Of a stretch of 31,460 nucleotides of DNA, positions 7,939 to 18,209 are shown piece by piece (the stretch's first letter is position 1; each line of letters begins with the position of its first letter). Both the position numbers and the translations under genes were made by a program. The stretch spans positions 1-31,460 of the forward strand of contig JAEYAG010000153.1 of the NCBI GenBank assembly GCA_023451265.1, in the 5' to 3' direction. The notes beneath the pieces were generated by a model, which was given only the letters and a program-made list of their open reading frames with translations, had not been told where the DNA came from and made no database searches. The DNA comes from Actinomycetes bacterium (GTDB lineage: Bacteria > Actinomycetota > Actinomycetes > Actinomycetales > Microbacteriaceae).

Positions 7939-8777
7939 GACTGCAGGAACGCGAGGAGCGCCTCGTTGACTTCCGCGCCGTGCGTGCGCAGCAGTCCGTG
8001 CGGCGCGCCCTCGATCTCGAGGTACGTCGCCTCCGGGAGCAGCTCCCGGAAGCGGCGCGCGGTCTTGTCGATCGGGAGGATGTTGTCCGCCGTGCCGTGC
8101 ACGATCAGCGCGGGCACGGTGATGGCGGGGATGTCGCCGCGGAAGTCGGTCGGCCACGTGAGGGGAGCCGCCGCGATGGCCGCGTTGCCCGCCTGGTTCG
8201 CGACCTGCACGCTCGCGTCGACGGCCTCTTGCGAGATGCGCTCGCCGAGCAGATCGTCGAGGTTGTAGAAGTCGCGGAAGAACCCGGTGAGGAAGGCGTG
8301 CCGGTCCGACGCCACGGCCTCCGCCGTGCCGTCGAAGAATGCCTGGTCGCCGGCGCCGTCGGGGTTCTCGTCGGTGATGAGGAGGTACGGTTCGAGCGAT
8401 CCGAAGAACGCCGCCTTCGCGATGCGGGATGCCCCGTAGCGGGAGAGGTAGCGCGCGATCTCGCCGGTGCCCATCGAGAAGCCGACGAGCACGGCATCCT
8501 CGAGTTCGAGGTCTTCGATGAGGGCGTGCAGGTCGGCGGCGAACGTGTCGTAGTCGGATCCGCTCGCCGTCTTGCTCGACGCGCCGAAGCCGCGGCGGTC
8601 GTACGCGATGACGCGGTAGCCGGCGCTCAGGAGCGCGCGGCTCTGCAGGTCCCACGACTCGCCGTTCAGCGGGAACCCGTGGATGAGGACGACGGGCTGG
8701 CCATCCGCCGGACCCTGGTCGGTGTAGAAGATGTCGACGTCGGCGGAGTTCTCGGTCGCCACGGTGATGAATGCCAT
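7935..8777 (-). CDS. alpha/beta hydrolase, chloroperoxidase-like
   Basis: This is a 280-residue alpha/beta-hydrolase of the non-heme haloperoxidase/esterase type. It has LIHGFPLNGESW (oxyanion region, about 31-42), the nucleophile elbow VGFSMGTGE with Ser101, Asp231 in VHGTADNILP and His260 in GAPHGLLR, so the triad is complete. It should be a soluble cofactor-free hydrolase; perhydrolysis is possible but cannot be told apart from esterase activity by sequence. It is the first gene of a two-gene unit with the YdcF-like gene. A small palindrome GTATCTATAC (8806-8815) lies in its promoter region. Confidence 0.9.
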   Translation of the reverse strand: MAFITVATENSADVDIFYTDQGPADGQPVVLIHGFPLNGESWDLQSRALLSAGYRVIAYDRRGFGASSKTASGSDYDTFAADLHALIEDLELEDAVLVGFSMGTGEIARYLSRYGASRIAKAAFFGSLEPYLLITDENPDGAGDQAFFDGTAEAVASDRHAFLTGFFRDFYNLDDLLGERISQEAVDASVQVANQAGNAAIAAAPLTWPTDFRGDIPAITVPALIVHGTADNILPIDKTARRFRELLPEATYLEIEGAPHGLLRTHGAEVNEALLAFLQS

Positions 8778-8823
8778 GTTCCGACGCTACGACGTGGGCG
8801 GGTCTGTATCTATACCCATCCTG

Positions 8824-8854
8824 GCAAATTGCACTACAGACTGGTGACGATCGT
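8824..8854 (+). promoter_or_regulatory. 31-bp conserved element, copy 1 (upstream of the first binding protein)
   Basis: This 31-bp stretch matches 19821-19851 at 23 of 31 positions, including ten consecutive identical bases (TGACGATCGT) at its right end and GCAAA at its left. It ends 73 bp before the ATG of the first substrate-binding protein gene. Two copies before two units of the same island suggest a shared regulator site. Confidence 0.6.
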
Positions 8855-8927
8855 AGATGATATGTAGCATGAGCTGGTCGCCTCTCGATCTGCGACCACC
8901 CGAATCCCTGCTCGAAGGAGAGCCCAC

Positions 8928-9926
8928 ATGAATCGTGCCGTCAACGTCGTCGCCGCTGCGGCGGCGGGCCTTGCCGCAGTCGCGCTCGTCCTCAGTGGGT
9001 GCTCGGCCTCTCCGACGAGCTCTGCGACATCCTCCAAGGACGCCGAGCCGACCTCGATCGTCGTGGGCACCCCCGGCCTGCTCTCCAATGCCGACGTCTA
9101 CGCGGGCGTCAGTGACGGCCTGTTCTCCGATGTCGGCTTGGACGTGTCGACGCAGACCCTTACGGCGGGATCGAACGCCGTTCCGCAGCTGCTCAGCGGC
9201 GACCTGGCCTTCGCGATCGTGGACACCACGAGCGCCGTCAGCGCGGCAGCTCAGGACATCGGAATCGTCGCAGTGGCGACCAACATCGTCGGCAGCCCGG
9301 GTGAGGTCGGCTATGGCATGGTCGTCGCCGGTGCCGACTCCGGCATCACCTCACCCAAGGACCTGGAGGGCAAGAAGGTTCAGGTCAACCAGCTCGGCGG
9401 CACCGCGCAGGTTCTGGTCATGGCGTCCGTGAGCAAGGACGGCGGAGACCCGTCCGCGCTCCAGTTCGTCGAGATGGCACCCGATCAGGCGATCCCCGCC
9501 CTCCAGTCGGGGCAGCTCGACGCCATCGTGACCGGCGAGCCGCTCGTCACGATGGCCACACAGCTCGGTTTCACGCCCGTGTTCAACCTGGAGCAGCACA
9601 CGGTGCCCAACCTGCCGACCTTCGTCTTCGTCACCTCGGAGGCCTTCGCGACCGCGCATCCCGACGTGGTCGAGCACTTCCAGTCGGCGATCCTCGCTTC
9701 CAATGCGAAGCTCAACGCCGACCCCGATCTGCTGCGCAGCGTCGCGGTCGACTCCACCGGAGTGTCCGCGGATGTCCTCGCCGAGGTGGCAGGGTTGCCG
9801 TTGTTCGGCGAGGCGCCGCTCACCGCTGACGACATCCAGCAGTACATCGACTTCCTCACGAAGTGGGGAGCGCTCGACACCGCAGAAGTCCCCGCCGGCG
9901 CCGACGTCGTCTGGTCCGGCAGGTGA
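8928..9926 (+). CDS. ABC transporter substrate-binding lipoprotein, NitT/TauT type (copy 1)
   Basis: The protein has 332 residues. It starts with a lipoprotein signal peptide ending VLSGC, with Cys25 as the lipidation site, followed by a serine/threonine-rich linker. The mature part has the NMT1/SsuA/TauA binding-protein pattern: LTAGSNAVPQLLSGDLAFAI, then SPKDLEGKKVQVN and LQSGQLDAIVTGEP. It should sit outside the membrane and hand ligand to an ABC permease. The ATG at 8928 has a GAAGGAG site 7 nt away. It is closely related to the protein at 20801-21820, but no permease gene lies beside it. It is followed with a 4-bp overlap by an NTF2-like gene. The ligand is probably an organic acid, given the enzymes around it. 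Confidence 0.9.
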   Translation: MNRAVNVVAAAAAGLAAVALVLSGCSASPTSSATSSKDAEPTSIVVGTPGLLSNADVYAGVSDGLFSDVGLDVSTQTLTAGSNAVPQLLSGDLAFAIVDTTSAVSAAAQDIGIVAVATNIVGSPGEVGYGMVVAGADSGITSPKDLEGKKVQVNQLGGTAQVLVMASVSKDGGDPSALQFVEMAPDQAIPALQSGQLDAIVTGEPLVTMATQLGFTPVFNLEQHTVPNLPTFVFVTSEAFATAHPDVVEHFQSAILASNAKLNADPDLLRSVAVDSTGVSADVLAEVAGLPLFGEAPLTADDIQQYIDFLTKWGALDTAEVPAGADVVWSGR

Positions 9927-10687
9927 CGTCCGTGGCGGCCCTCCCCGATGATCTGCTGCCGCTGCTCAGCCTGAACGGGCCCGCGCCGGCGACCGACACA
10001 CTGACTGTGATCGACAGCAGCGATGGTCGGATGGTCGGCGCGGATGCCTTGAACTACCTCCGCGCGCTCGGGGAGCGCCTCGAACGAGCGGGGTCGATCG
10101 AGGTGGTCGGTCTCACCACCGCCGGCGAGCGCTGCGTCGCCGAGCTCGCCGGTGGAACGGATGCGACGCCCGTCCAGACCGCTGCGGTGGTCGTCGTGCG
10201 TGCTGCGGAGGGTTCCGTCGCCGAGGTCCGAACCTACTCCCAGCGCGCCGCTGAGGCGCCGCGTTCGCCCGCCGGGCCGGTGCGATCTGTTCCGCAGAGC
10301 GCCGCGACTCCGGGTGGCGTGGTGGGCGACTACCTCGCGGCGGTGGAGCGCGAGGACATCGAGGACGCGCTGGCCTGCTTCGAGCCGGACGACTGCTCGA
10401 TCACCGAGCCGGACGGCACGGTCCACGTCGGCCTGCCCCGGCTGCGCAGCTTCTACGAGTGGTTCTTCTCGATCGACCCTGGGGGTCGCAAGCTCGAGAT
10501 CTGTGCCGTGACCGATGATGGCATCCGCTGCGCGCTCGAGTGGTGCTCGGTGCTCACCGAGGCCTCGCCATTGCCCCAATCGGGGCTCGCAGTCTACGAG
10601 CGCGCCGCCACGGGCCGGCTGCGCAGCTTCCGGTTGTACACCGATCGACCTGCCGCGCTGGGCGCGCCGGACTTCACCTCGGGCTGA
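9923..10687 (+). CDS. NTF2-like (SnoaL-type) protein with an extra N-terminal domain
   Basis: The product has 254 residues and starts at a GTG that overlaps the binding protein's TGA (GTGA). The C-terminal part from about residue 135 is an NTF2/SnoaL-like cone: VGDYLAAVEREDIEDALACF, EPDGTVHVGLPRLRSFYEWF and a closing strand RLRSFRLYTD. The N-terminal 100 residues end in VQTAAVVVVRAAEGSVAEVRTY, also like the last strands of an NTF2 fold, so it may be a degenerate duplicated domain. The family includes dehydratases, isomerases, epoxide hydrolases and pure binding proteins, so no reaction is assigned. Coupling to a binding-protein gene suggests a role early in handling of the imported compound. 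Confidence 0.75.
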   Translation: MTSVAALPDDLLPLLSLNGPAPATDTLTVIDSSDGRMVGADALNYLRALGERLERAGSIEVVGLTTAGERCVAELAGGTDATPVQTAAVVVVRAAEGSVAEVRTYSQRAAEAPRSPAGPVRSVPQSAATPGGVVGDYLAAVEREDIEDALACFEPDDCSITEPDGTVHVGLPRLRSFYEWFFSIDPGGRKLEICAVTDDGIRCALEWCSVLTEASPLPQSGLAVYERAATGRLRSFRLYTDRPAALGAPDFTSG

Positions 10688-10691
10688 CGGT

Positions 10692-10709
10692 GCCGCGCGA
10701 CCGCGCGGC
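10692..10709. terminator. hairpin between convergent genes
   Basis: GCCGCGCG and CGCGCGGC form a perfect 8-bp stem around AC, in practice with a slightly larger loop. It fills the 24-bp gap between the NTF2-like gene and the convergent PaaX-type gene, consistent with two-way termination. There is no T tract. Confidence 0.5.
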
Positions 10710-10711
10710 GC

Positions 10712-11548
10712 TCACCCCGCGCTCGAACGCGCTTCGAGCGCGTGGAAGTGCTCGAGAGCCTCGGCGGTCCACTCCTCTATGAGGCGATGGAACAGGGCGT
10801 GGGCGTGGGCGCGGGGCCAATCGGCGGGCAGCAGCGAGTCGGGCAGCTCCGGGTCGAACAGCGGAAAGTGGCGCCACCGCGTGAACAGATCGACCCATGC
10901 GACGAAGACCTCCTCCGAGGTGCGGGGAGCTCGGTGGTCGAAATGCTCGATGAATGCGTCGTATCGCGCCCGCAGCTCGTCCAGATCCCAGGCCTCCGCG
11001 GCGATCTCGCGCGGACTGCGATTGGCCGGCTCCGCCTGTGTGAACACGTAGGCGCCCTGCGGGCCGTCGACCGAGGCGAACAGGCGGATCGTCGCCGACT
11101 CGTTCTCGGCGTGCGGAGAGATCCACAGCCCGTTCCCCAACGACCCGAAACCGAGCCACGCGAGCTCCGTGCGGAAGTGGTATCGCATCGACCTGCTGTC
11201 CTCGGGGACGGTCAGCGCCACCAGGAGCCATCTGCCGTCCCACTCGTGCGGCTGCCCGAAGCTCAGCGTGCGCGCGCGTCCCTCCCGGAGCTGGATGGCC
11301 GCCGACTCGTTGATCGCGAGCCGCGATCGCCGGCCTACCCGTTCGCTCGTGAGCCAGCCGTCGGCGATCGCGCGGCTCACGGTCTGACGTGCTGCCGCTG
11401 TGGACGCGCCGAGCGCCACGAGGCCGTCGACGAGCGATCCCTGCCAGACGTACCGCGTCAGCGGGAGCACGGCCTCGCCGAGCAGCGTCAGCAGCCAGGT
11501 CTTGGTGCGACGGGTTCCGGTCGCGGGCTCGAGGCTGGACCTGGGCAT
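10712..11548 (-). CDS. PaaX family transcriptional repressor
   Basis: The 278-residue protein matches the PaaX family. The N-terminal winged helix is TKTWLLTLLGEAVLPL, then LVDGLVALGASTAAARQTVS and RAIADGWLTSERVGRRSR. The middle domain has WDGRWLLVALTVPEDSRSM and the following LGFGSLGNGLWISPH. The C-terminal helical PaaX domain ends with DWPRAHAHALFHRLIEEW. Known members repress phenylacetate and related aromatic-acid genes and release DNA on binding an acyl-CoA. The ATG at 11548 is directly preceded by a 14-bp perfect palindrome and by TATCGT at leaderless distance. An ATG at 11593, with TATAGT 7 nt before it, would add 15 residues, and I cannot settle which is used. It is divergent from the thioesterase and is the likely island regulator. 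Confidence 0.88.
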   Translation of the reverse strand: MPRSSLEPATGTRRTKTWLLTLLGEAVLPLTRYVWQGSLVDGLVALGASTAAARQTVSRAIADGWLTSERVGRRSRLAINESAAIQLREGRARTLSFGQPHEWDGRWLLVALTVPEDSRSMRYHFRTELAWLGFGSLGNGLWISPHAENESATIRLFASVDGPQGAYVFTQAEPANRSPREIAAEAWDLDELRARYDAFIEHFDHRAPRTSEEVFVAWVDLFTRWRHFPLFDPELPDSLLPADWPRAHAHALFHRLIEEWTAEALEHFHALEARSSAG

Positions 11549-11614
11549 GTATCGAACGATACCGCGGGACCGTGGCGCGTTCGAACTATGCATAACAAGA
11601 ACTATACGAACGTA
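11549..11614. promoter_or_regulatory. three palindromes in the paaX-type/thioesterase divergent region
   Basis: Three perfect palindromes have centres exactly 27 bp apart: GTATCGAACGATAC (11549-11562), GTTCGAAC (11579-11586) and TACGAACGTA (11605-11614). All contain CGAAC. They lie between or at the start codons of the PaaX-type repressor and the thioesterase, where autoregulation is expected. Protein binding is not shown. Confidence 0.5.
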
Positions 11615-11687
11615 AGCGCAATGTAATATTTAAGAACCTCGTCGTCGTCTCCGAGCAGACTGCGCGATCCGAGACCCTGGAGCACTC

Positions 11688-12131
11688 ATGACCCCCGACG
11701 CACCGGAGCACATCGACTCCCTCACTCGCTCGGCGAACGACCGTTACGCCGTCGACGGCGCGGCCCGAGCGGTGGGCATCGAACTGCTCCGCGTCTGGGA
11801 AGGCGGCGCCGAGATGCGCATGCCGGTGACGGAGGGGATGCTCAACGCGCACGGGATCAGCCACGGCGGCTACGTCTTCCTGCTCGCCGACACGACCTTC
11901 GCGTACGCGTACGGCACACGTACACCCGCGCCGGTCACCCGCACCGCGGATGCGGCCTTCCTCGCCGCGTCCGGTCGGGGCGATGTCCTCACCGCGACCG
12001 GACGCGAGCGACACCGCGCCGCGCGCAGCGCCGTCTACGACGTCACCGTGACCCGTGCGGCAGACGGCGGTGATCACGAGGTCATCGGGGAGTTCCGCTT
12101 CCACGGCGTCGACCGCGCGCCCACCCGGTGA
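11688..12131 (+). CDS. PaaI-like hotdog acyl-CoA thioesterase
   Basis: The 147-residue protein is a single hotdog domain of the PaaI/PaaD type. The diagnostic segment is LNAHGISHGGYVFLLADTTF (about 47-66), in which the HGG loop and the following aspartate form the active site. VTRTADAAFLAASGRGDVL and VYDVTVTR are the later strands. PaaI-type enzymes hydrolyse aryl-acyl-CoA thioesters such as hydroxyphenylacetyl-CoA, usually to rescue CoA from dead-end products. The ATG at 11688 has a CTGGAG site. It is divergent from the PaaX-type repressor and convergent with the YciI-like gene, 6 bp away. Here it could release the product or stalled acids of the island's beta-oxidation. Substrate inferred only. 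Confidence 0.87.
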   Translation: MTPDAPEHIDSLTRSANDRYAVDGAARAVGIELLRVWEGGAEMRMPVTEGMLNAHGISHGGYVFLLADTTFAYAYGTRTPAPVTRTADAAFLAASGRGDVLTATGRERHRAARSAVYDVTVTRAADGGDHEVIGEFRFHGVDRAPTR

Positions 12132-12137
12132 TGAGGC

Positions 12138-12461
12138 TCACGCCACCGTGCGGACGATGTCAGGCACGTCGAACGCCTCGTCCAAGCCCAGCCTGCGCAC
12201 GCGAGGATGGAATGGGACGACGTCGTGGCGCACGACGCCCGCGAGGTGGAACGGTTCATCGTCCAGGATCGCGAGGGCCGCATCGCGGCTCTCCGCCTGC
12301 AGGATGCCGATCGCTCCGGCCGGCCGGCCGGGCACGGCATCCAGGCCCCCGCTGAACAGGAACAAGCCCCGTTCGAATTGGGGGACCAGCCAGGCGATGT
12401 GCGCGTCGAGCTGCGGCTGCGTGGGCTCGGCGAGATAGTCGACGGTCATGAGAAACAGCAT
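12138..12461 (-). CDS. YciI-like protein
   Basis: The 107-residue protein fits the YciI-related ferredoxin-like fold: MLFLMTVDYL at the start, then HIAWLVPQFERGLFLFSGGL, and LQAESRDAALAILDDEPFHL, with the conserved histidine and aspartates of that family. Some members help in breakdown of chlorinated or muconate-type aromatics; most are uncharacterised. The ATG at 12461 has AAGGAG 5 nt away; the open frame upstream to 12647 is antisense shadow of the aldehyde dehydrogenase. It is the last gene of the minus-strand operon, 23 bp after the aldehyde dehydrogenase stop. Confidence 0.82.
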   Translation of the reverse strand: MLFLMTVDYLAEPTQPQLDAHIAWLVPQFERGLFLFSGGLDAVPGRPAGAIGILQAESRDAALAILDDEPFHLAGVVRHDVVPFHPRVRRLGLDEAFDVPDIVRTVA

Positions 12462-12484
12462 GGGAACTCCTTGGTGGCGGATGA

Positions 12485-13819
12485 TCAGAGCGGGTAGGAA
12501 CCGGGAAGCGTGTCGATCGTGATCCATCGCAAGTCGGTGAATTCCGCGATGCCGGCCTCGCCGCCGAAGCGGCCGTAGCCGGAGTCGCCCACGCCGCCGA
12601 ACGGCATCTGGGCCTCGTCGTGGACGGATGCTCCGTTGATGTGGCACATCCCGGTGCGCAGCTGTTGAGCCACCGTCATCGCGGTCGTCAGGTCCCGCGT
12701 GAACACCGACGAGCTCAGCCCATAGGGCGTGTCGTTGGCGATGCGCACCGCATCGGCGGTGTCACGCGCGCGCACCACGGAGACCACAGGACCGAAGCTC
12801 TCCTCGCCGTAGATGCGCATGTCGTCGGTCACCCCGTCCAGCACGATGGCGGGGATGAACCGGCCCGTGCCGGTGTCGCCCGTGGCAACTGTGGCGCCCT
12901 GCGCGGTCGCATCGGCCACCAGCTCCCGGACGTGGTCGGCGGCCGCATCCGACACGAGCGCCCCGAGGGCCGCGTCGGCGGCACCGGGGTCGCCGGCCCG
13001 CAGTTCGCCCGCGGCGCGGGCGAAGCGCGCGACGAACTCGTCGGCGATGGCGCCGACGACGATGATCCGCTCCGTCGACATGCAGATCTGCCCCTGATTC
13101 ATGAACGCACCGAACCGGGCCGCAGTCACCGCCTCGTCCAGGTCGGCGTCATCCAGCACGAGGAACGGGGCCTTGCCGCCCAGCTCCAGGAGCGCCGGCT
13201 TCAGGTTCGCGGCGGCGCGCTGCGCGATGATCCGCCCCACCGCCGTCGAACCGGTGAAGTTCACGCGCCGGATCGCCGGGTGATCGATCAGACGCCCCAC
13301 CGTCTCGGCGGCGTCGGCGGGCTCGTTGGTCACGAGCGTGATGATGTCGGCGGGTGCTCCGGAGCGACGAAACGCCTCGACGATCAGACCGTGCGTGCGC
13401 GGGCACAGCTCGGATGCTTTCAGGACCGCCGTGTTTCCGCACGCCAGCGGCGTGGCGATCGCCCGGACACCCAGGATCACCGGCGCGTTCCACGGCGCGA
13501 TGCCGAGCACCACGCCCGCCGGCACCCGCAGCGACAGCGACACCGTCCCCGGCTTGTCGGACGGGATCGTCCGCCCCTGCACCGCGGTCGTCAACGCGGC
13601 CGCCTCGCGGAGCATGTCTGCGGCCAGCCCGACGTTGAACATCGCCCACCCGGTCGTTGCGCCGAGCTCGGCCTGCATGGTCTCGACGATCTCGTCGGTC
13701 ATCGCGGTCAGCTGGTCGGCGGCGGCGAGCAGGACAGCGCGGCGGGCGCCCGGCCCCTGCGCGGACCAACCGGGGAAGGCAGCGGCGGCCGCGTCGGCCG
13801 CGTCGATCTGGATCGTCAT
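12485..13819 (-). CDS. aldehyde dehydrogenase, salicylaldehyde/vanillin dehydrogenase-like
   Basis: This 444-residue NAD(P)-dependent aldehyde dehydrogenase has the catalytic cysteine Cys246 in NQGQICMSTERI, the general base Glu212 in LLELGGKAP, Asn111 in APWNAP and the nucleotide-site lysine Lys134 in VLKASE. The wording around these sites, including HPAIRRVNFTGSTAVGRII, resembles the salicylaldehyde/vanillin dehydrogenase branch. At 444 residues it is a little shorter at the N terminus than the usual 470-490. It oxidises an aldehyde, likely aromatic, to the acid. Its ATG overlaps the thiolase TGA (ATGA), so translation is coupled. Its presence beside a hydratase suggests that an aldehyde is formed by retro-aldol cleavage or from a related substrate. 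Confidence 0.9.
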   Translation of the reverse strand: MTIQIDAADAAAAAFPGWSAQGPGARRAVLLAAADQLTAMTDEIVETMQAELGATTGWAMFNVGLAADMLREAAALTTAVQGRTIPSDKPGTVSLSLRVPAGVVLGIAPWNAPVILGVRAIATPLACGNTAVLKASELCPRTHGLIVEAFRRSGAPADIITLVTNEPADAAETVGRLIDHPAIRRVNFTGSTAVGRIIAQRAAANLKPALLELGGKAPFLVLDDADLDEAVTAARFGAFMNQGQICMSTERIIVVGAIADEFVARFARAAGELRAGDPGAADAALGALVSDAAADHVRELVADATAQGATVATGDTGTGRFIPAIVLDGVTDDMRIYGEESFGPVVSVVRARDTADAVRIANDTPYGLSSSVFTRDLTTAMTVAQQLRTGMCHINGASVHDEAQMPFGGVGDSGYGRFGGEAGIAEFTDLRWITIDTLPGSYPL

Positions 13820-15038
13820 CGGAGGATTCCTTTCTCGGTGTCCCGCGCTCCGGGCTCGGAGTCGGGGATGATCTCGAACAGCGCGGCGGCGCCCTGACCG
13901 CCGCCGATGCACATCGTCACCACGGCGAGTCTCGCGCCTCGGCGGCGTCCCTCCCAGAGGGCGTGCGCCGTCATCCGGGTGCCCGACACGCCATAGGGGT
14001 GCCCGAGGGCGATCGCCCCGCCGCTCACGTTGAGCCTGTCGTCGGGGATGCCGAGGACATCGCGGCAGTGGATGACCTGCACTGCGAATGCCTCGTTGAG
14101 CTCCCAGAGGTCTATGTCGTCGACGCGGAGGCCGTTCCGTTTCAGCAGTCGAGGGACGGCGTAGACCGGTCCGACGCCCATCTCGTCCGGCTCGCACCCC
14201 GCGACGGCGTAGTCGACGAACCGCCCCAGCGGGGTCAGTCCGCGCCGCGCCGCTTCGGTTTCCGACATCACGACGCAGGCGGCCGCGCCGTCGGAGAAGC
14301 CGCTCGCATTGCCGGCCGAGACGGTGCCGCCGGGGATCGCCCGACGGATGGCCGACACGCCGGCCAGCGTCGAGTCTCCGCGGATGCCGTCGTCCTCCGC
14401 GATCGTCTCGGTCTCGATCGTCGGCACGATCCCGCCCTTCCAGTAGTGCGCGCGGCGCACCTCGATCGGCGCTATCTCGTCGCGGAAGCGGCCTTCCGAC
14501 CGGGCATCCGCGGCACGCAGATGGCTGCGCAGGCCGTACTCGTCCTGCCGCTCCTGGGAGATGCCGTAGCGCTGGGCCACTACCTCCGCGGTGCGCAGCA
14601 TGGGCCAGTACAGGGCGGGGATCCGCTCGGCCAGGGCAGGGTCCTGCGCCATGAACGAGGTCATGTGCTCCTGGACCAGCGAGATCGACTCGACGCCGCC
14701 GGCCACGGCGACGTCGTACTGGCCGGTGAGGACACGCTGCGCCGCCGTTGCGATCGACTCCAACCCGGAGGCGCAGAACCTGCTCACCGTGACCCCCGCC
14801 GTCGTCGTCGGCAGACCCGCGCGCAGCGCCGACTGTCGGGCGATGTTCCCCCCCGTCGTTCCTTCCGTGTTCGCGCAGCCGAGCACGACGTCGTCGATGC
14901 GATCGGGTTCGACGCCAGCCCGGGCCACCGCCGCCGCGACGGCATGCCCGGCCAGTTCCGCACCAGGGGTCAGGTTGAAGCCGCCCGACCAGGAGCGGGC
15001 GAGCGGCGTGCGCGCGGCGGAGACGATCATCGCCCCGG

Positions 15039-15042
<4 letters not shown>
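13816..15042 (-). CDS. thiolase (acetyl-CoA acyltransferase)
   Basis: The 408-residue thiolase has all expected active-site parts: Cys90 in VSRFCASGLESI, the NEAFA motif, the histidine in GGAIALGHPYGVSGTR and the second cysteine in TMCIGGGQG. It would cleave a 3-ketoacyl-CoA with free CoA to give acetyl-CoA or propionyl-CoA and a shortened acyl-CoA. It is soluble and tetrameric in the family. The ATG overlaps the TGA of the preceding multifunctional enzyme by 4 bp, and the stop overlaps the aldehyde dehydrogenase start, so the three are tightly coupled. Together with the upstream gene it completes a beta-oxidation cycle apart from acyl-CoA dehydrogenation, for which no gene is in this window. 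Confidence 0.94.
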
Positions 15043-17060
<2,018 letters not shown>

Positions 17061-17089
17061 GAGGGCTCCTTCGCCGTCGGGGAGATTCC

Positions 17090-17119
17090 AATATAGGACA
17101 TTATGCTTGCGATAGTCAG
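17090..17119 (-). promoter_or_regulatory. promoter of the beta-oxidation operon
   Basis: On the minus strand CTGACT (17119-17114) and TATATT (17095-17090) are separated by 18 bp, close to the sigma-70 pattern. It overlaps face-to-face with the promoter of the divergent SnoaL-like operon, so one bound regulator could affect both. Confidence 0.4.
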
Positions 17120-17135
17120 ATCGATGTATTAGATT
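17107..17135 (+). promoter_or_regulatory. promoter of the SnoaL-like/ligase operon
   Basis: TTGCGA (17107-17112), a 17-bp spacer and TAGATT (17130-17135) form a sigma-70-type promoter with a start near 17142, about 43 nt before the first ATG. Its -35 overlaps the -35 of the opposite promoter. Confidence 0.5.
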
Positions 17136-17184
17136 CTCACTCGAGCCGGATATCCCGGCATCGCATCCGAGGCGAAGGGGCCCC

Positions 17185-17721
17185 ATGACCAGTGACGCTC
17201 TCACACAGCGCGTGGCCGCTGCGGCACGGCGCGTGTCCCGGCTCGAGGACCTCGCCGCGATCGCGGACCTGCACCGCGACTACGTGCGTCGTCTCGCCGA
17301 GCGCGACTGGGACGGGATGATCGAGAACTTCATGCCTGATGCGGTCGTCTCGCTCCGCAACCACGGCATCCGGCGCGGTCGGGCCGAGATCGCCGACCTG
17401 TTCAGCGCGATGCACAGTGCGGGATCGCCGCCGGACGCCTATCTGCTCACCTCGCCGCACATCGAGGTCTCCGGCGACGATGCCTCGGGCTGGTGGACCT
17501 GGCAGCGGCACTTCTCCGAGCTCCCCGTCATGGGGGGTGGACTGCGCATCGCCGGACCCTGGTGGGAGGGTCGTTATCGCACCCGCTACCGCAAGGAGGC
17601 CGGCCGCTGGAGGTTCGCGGAGATGTGGTTCCGGCTCATCGCGCCACATCGCGACCCGGATGCCGACGACGTGATCGGCCCGGGCTGGACAACGCTCGAA
17701 GAAGACGGAGGACAGGTATGA
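17185..17721 (+). CDS. SnoaL/NTF2-like protein (first of a pair)
   Basis: This 178-residue protein has a single SnoaL-type NTF2 fold. An N-terminal helix pair (LEDLAAIADLHRDYVRRLAE) is followed by WDGMIENFMPDAVVSLRNHG, then GRAEIADLFSAM and the strands TSPHIEVSGDDASGWWTWQR and YRKEAGRWRFAEMWFRLI. The layout matches the SnoaL-like family that includes bile-acid dehydratase BaiE and scytalone dehydratase, which eliminate water without cofactors, but many members are of unknown role. It is related to the next gene (same motifs, perhaps 35-40% alike by eye), which overlaps it by 4 bp (ATGA); the two may form a heterodimer. Tyr33 and Asp41 here become Phe and Arg in the partner. Promoter lies 50 bp upstream. 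Confidence 0.82.
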   Translation: MTSDALTQRVAAAARRVSRLEDLAAIADLHRDYVRRLAERDWDGMIENFMPDAVVSLRNHGIRRGRAEIADLFSAMHSAGSPPDAYLLTSPHIEVSGDDASGWWTWQRHFSELPVMGGGLRIAGPWWEGRYRTRYRKEAGRWRFAEMWFRLIAPHRDPDADDVIGPGWTTLEEDGGQV

Positions 17722-18209
17722 GTGCGCAACTCGAAGATCAGCTCGCAGAGCTGGAACGCCGCATTCTCGATCTCGAGGGACGCGATGAGATCCAGTCGAT
17801 GCATGCGACGTTCGTGCGAGCCGTCGCCGACCGCCGCTTCGACGCGCTCGCCGGCTACTTCGCCGACGACGCCGTCATCGACATGCGTGCGCACGGGCCG
17901 CGGTCCGGGCGGGAGGCGATCGCCGAGCACTTCCAGCACATGGCCGACGTGCCGCTGGAGGGCGCGAGCTACGTCCTCTCGTCGCCGGTCGTGACGGTGG
18001 ACGGCGACCACGCCACGGGCGTATGGACTTGGCATCGCTTCTACAGCAACGCGGTCGTCGGAGGTCGCGAGGTCACCGTCTGGGGGGTGTGGGACGAAGG
18101 CCGCTACGACTGCGAGTACACGCGCATCGACGGACGTTGGCGCTTCTCGCGCATGCGGTTCCGCATCGTCCGCCCCACCCCCGACCCGGACGGAGAACCT
18201 TCCGCATGA
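17718..18209 (+). CDS. SnoaL/NTF2-like protein (second of a pair)
   Basis: This is a 163-residue SnoaL-type protein. A short coiled-coil-like start (QLAELERRILDLEGRDEIQS) leads into MHATFVRAVADRRFDALAGYF, DDAVIDMRAHGPRSGREAIA and the strands VVTVDGDHATGVWTWHRFYS and IDGRWRFSRMRFRIVRPTPD. It aligns along its whole length with the preceding gene product, so the pair arose by duplication. Phe32 and Arg40 stand where the first protein has Tyr33 and Asp41, so one subunit may be non-catalytic. The ATG overlaps the preceding TGA, and its own TGA overlaps the ligase ATG, so translation is coupled on both sides. Reaction unknown. Confidence 0.82.
   Translation: MSAQLEDQLAELERRILDLEGRDEIQSMHATFVRAVADRRFDALAGYFADDAVIDMRAHGPRSGREAIAEHFQHMADVPLEGASYVLSSPVVTVDGDHATGVWTWHRFYSNAVVGGREVTVWGVWDEGRYDCEYTRIDGRWRFSRMRFRIVRPTPDPDGEPSA

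Noticed and set aside
8806..8815. Palindrome GTATCTATAC between the hydrolase and the first binding protein
   Set aside because: It is a short 4+4 dyad that may simply be a -10 region. There is no second copy to support a regulator site.
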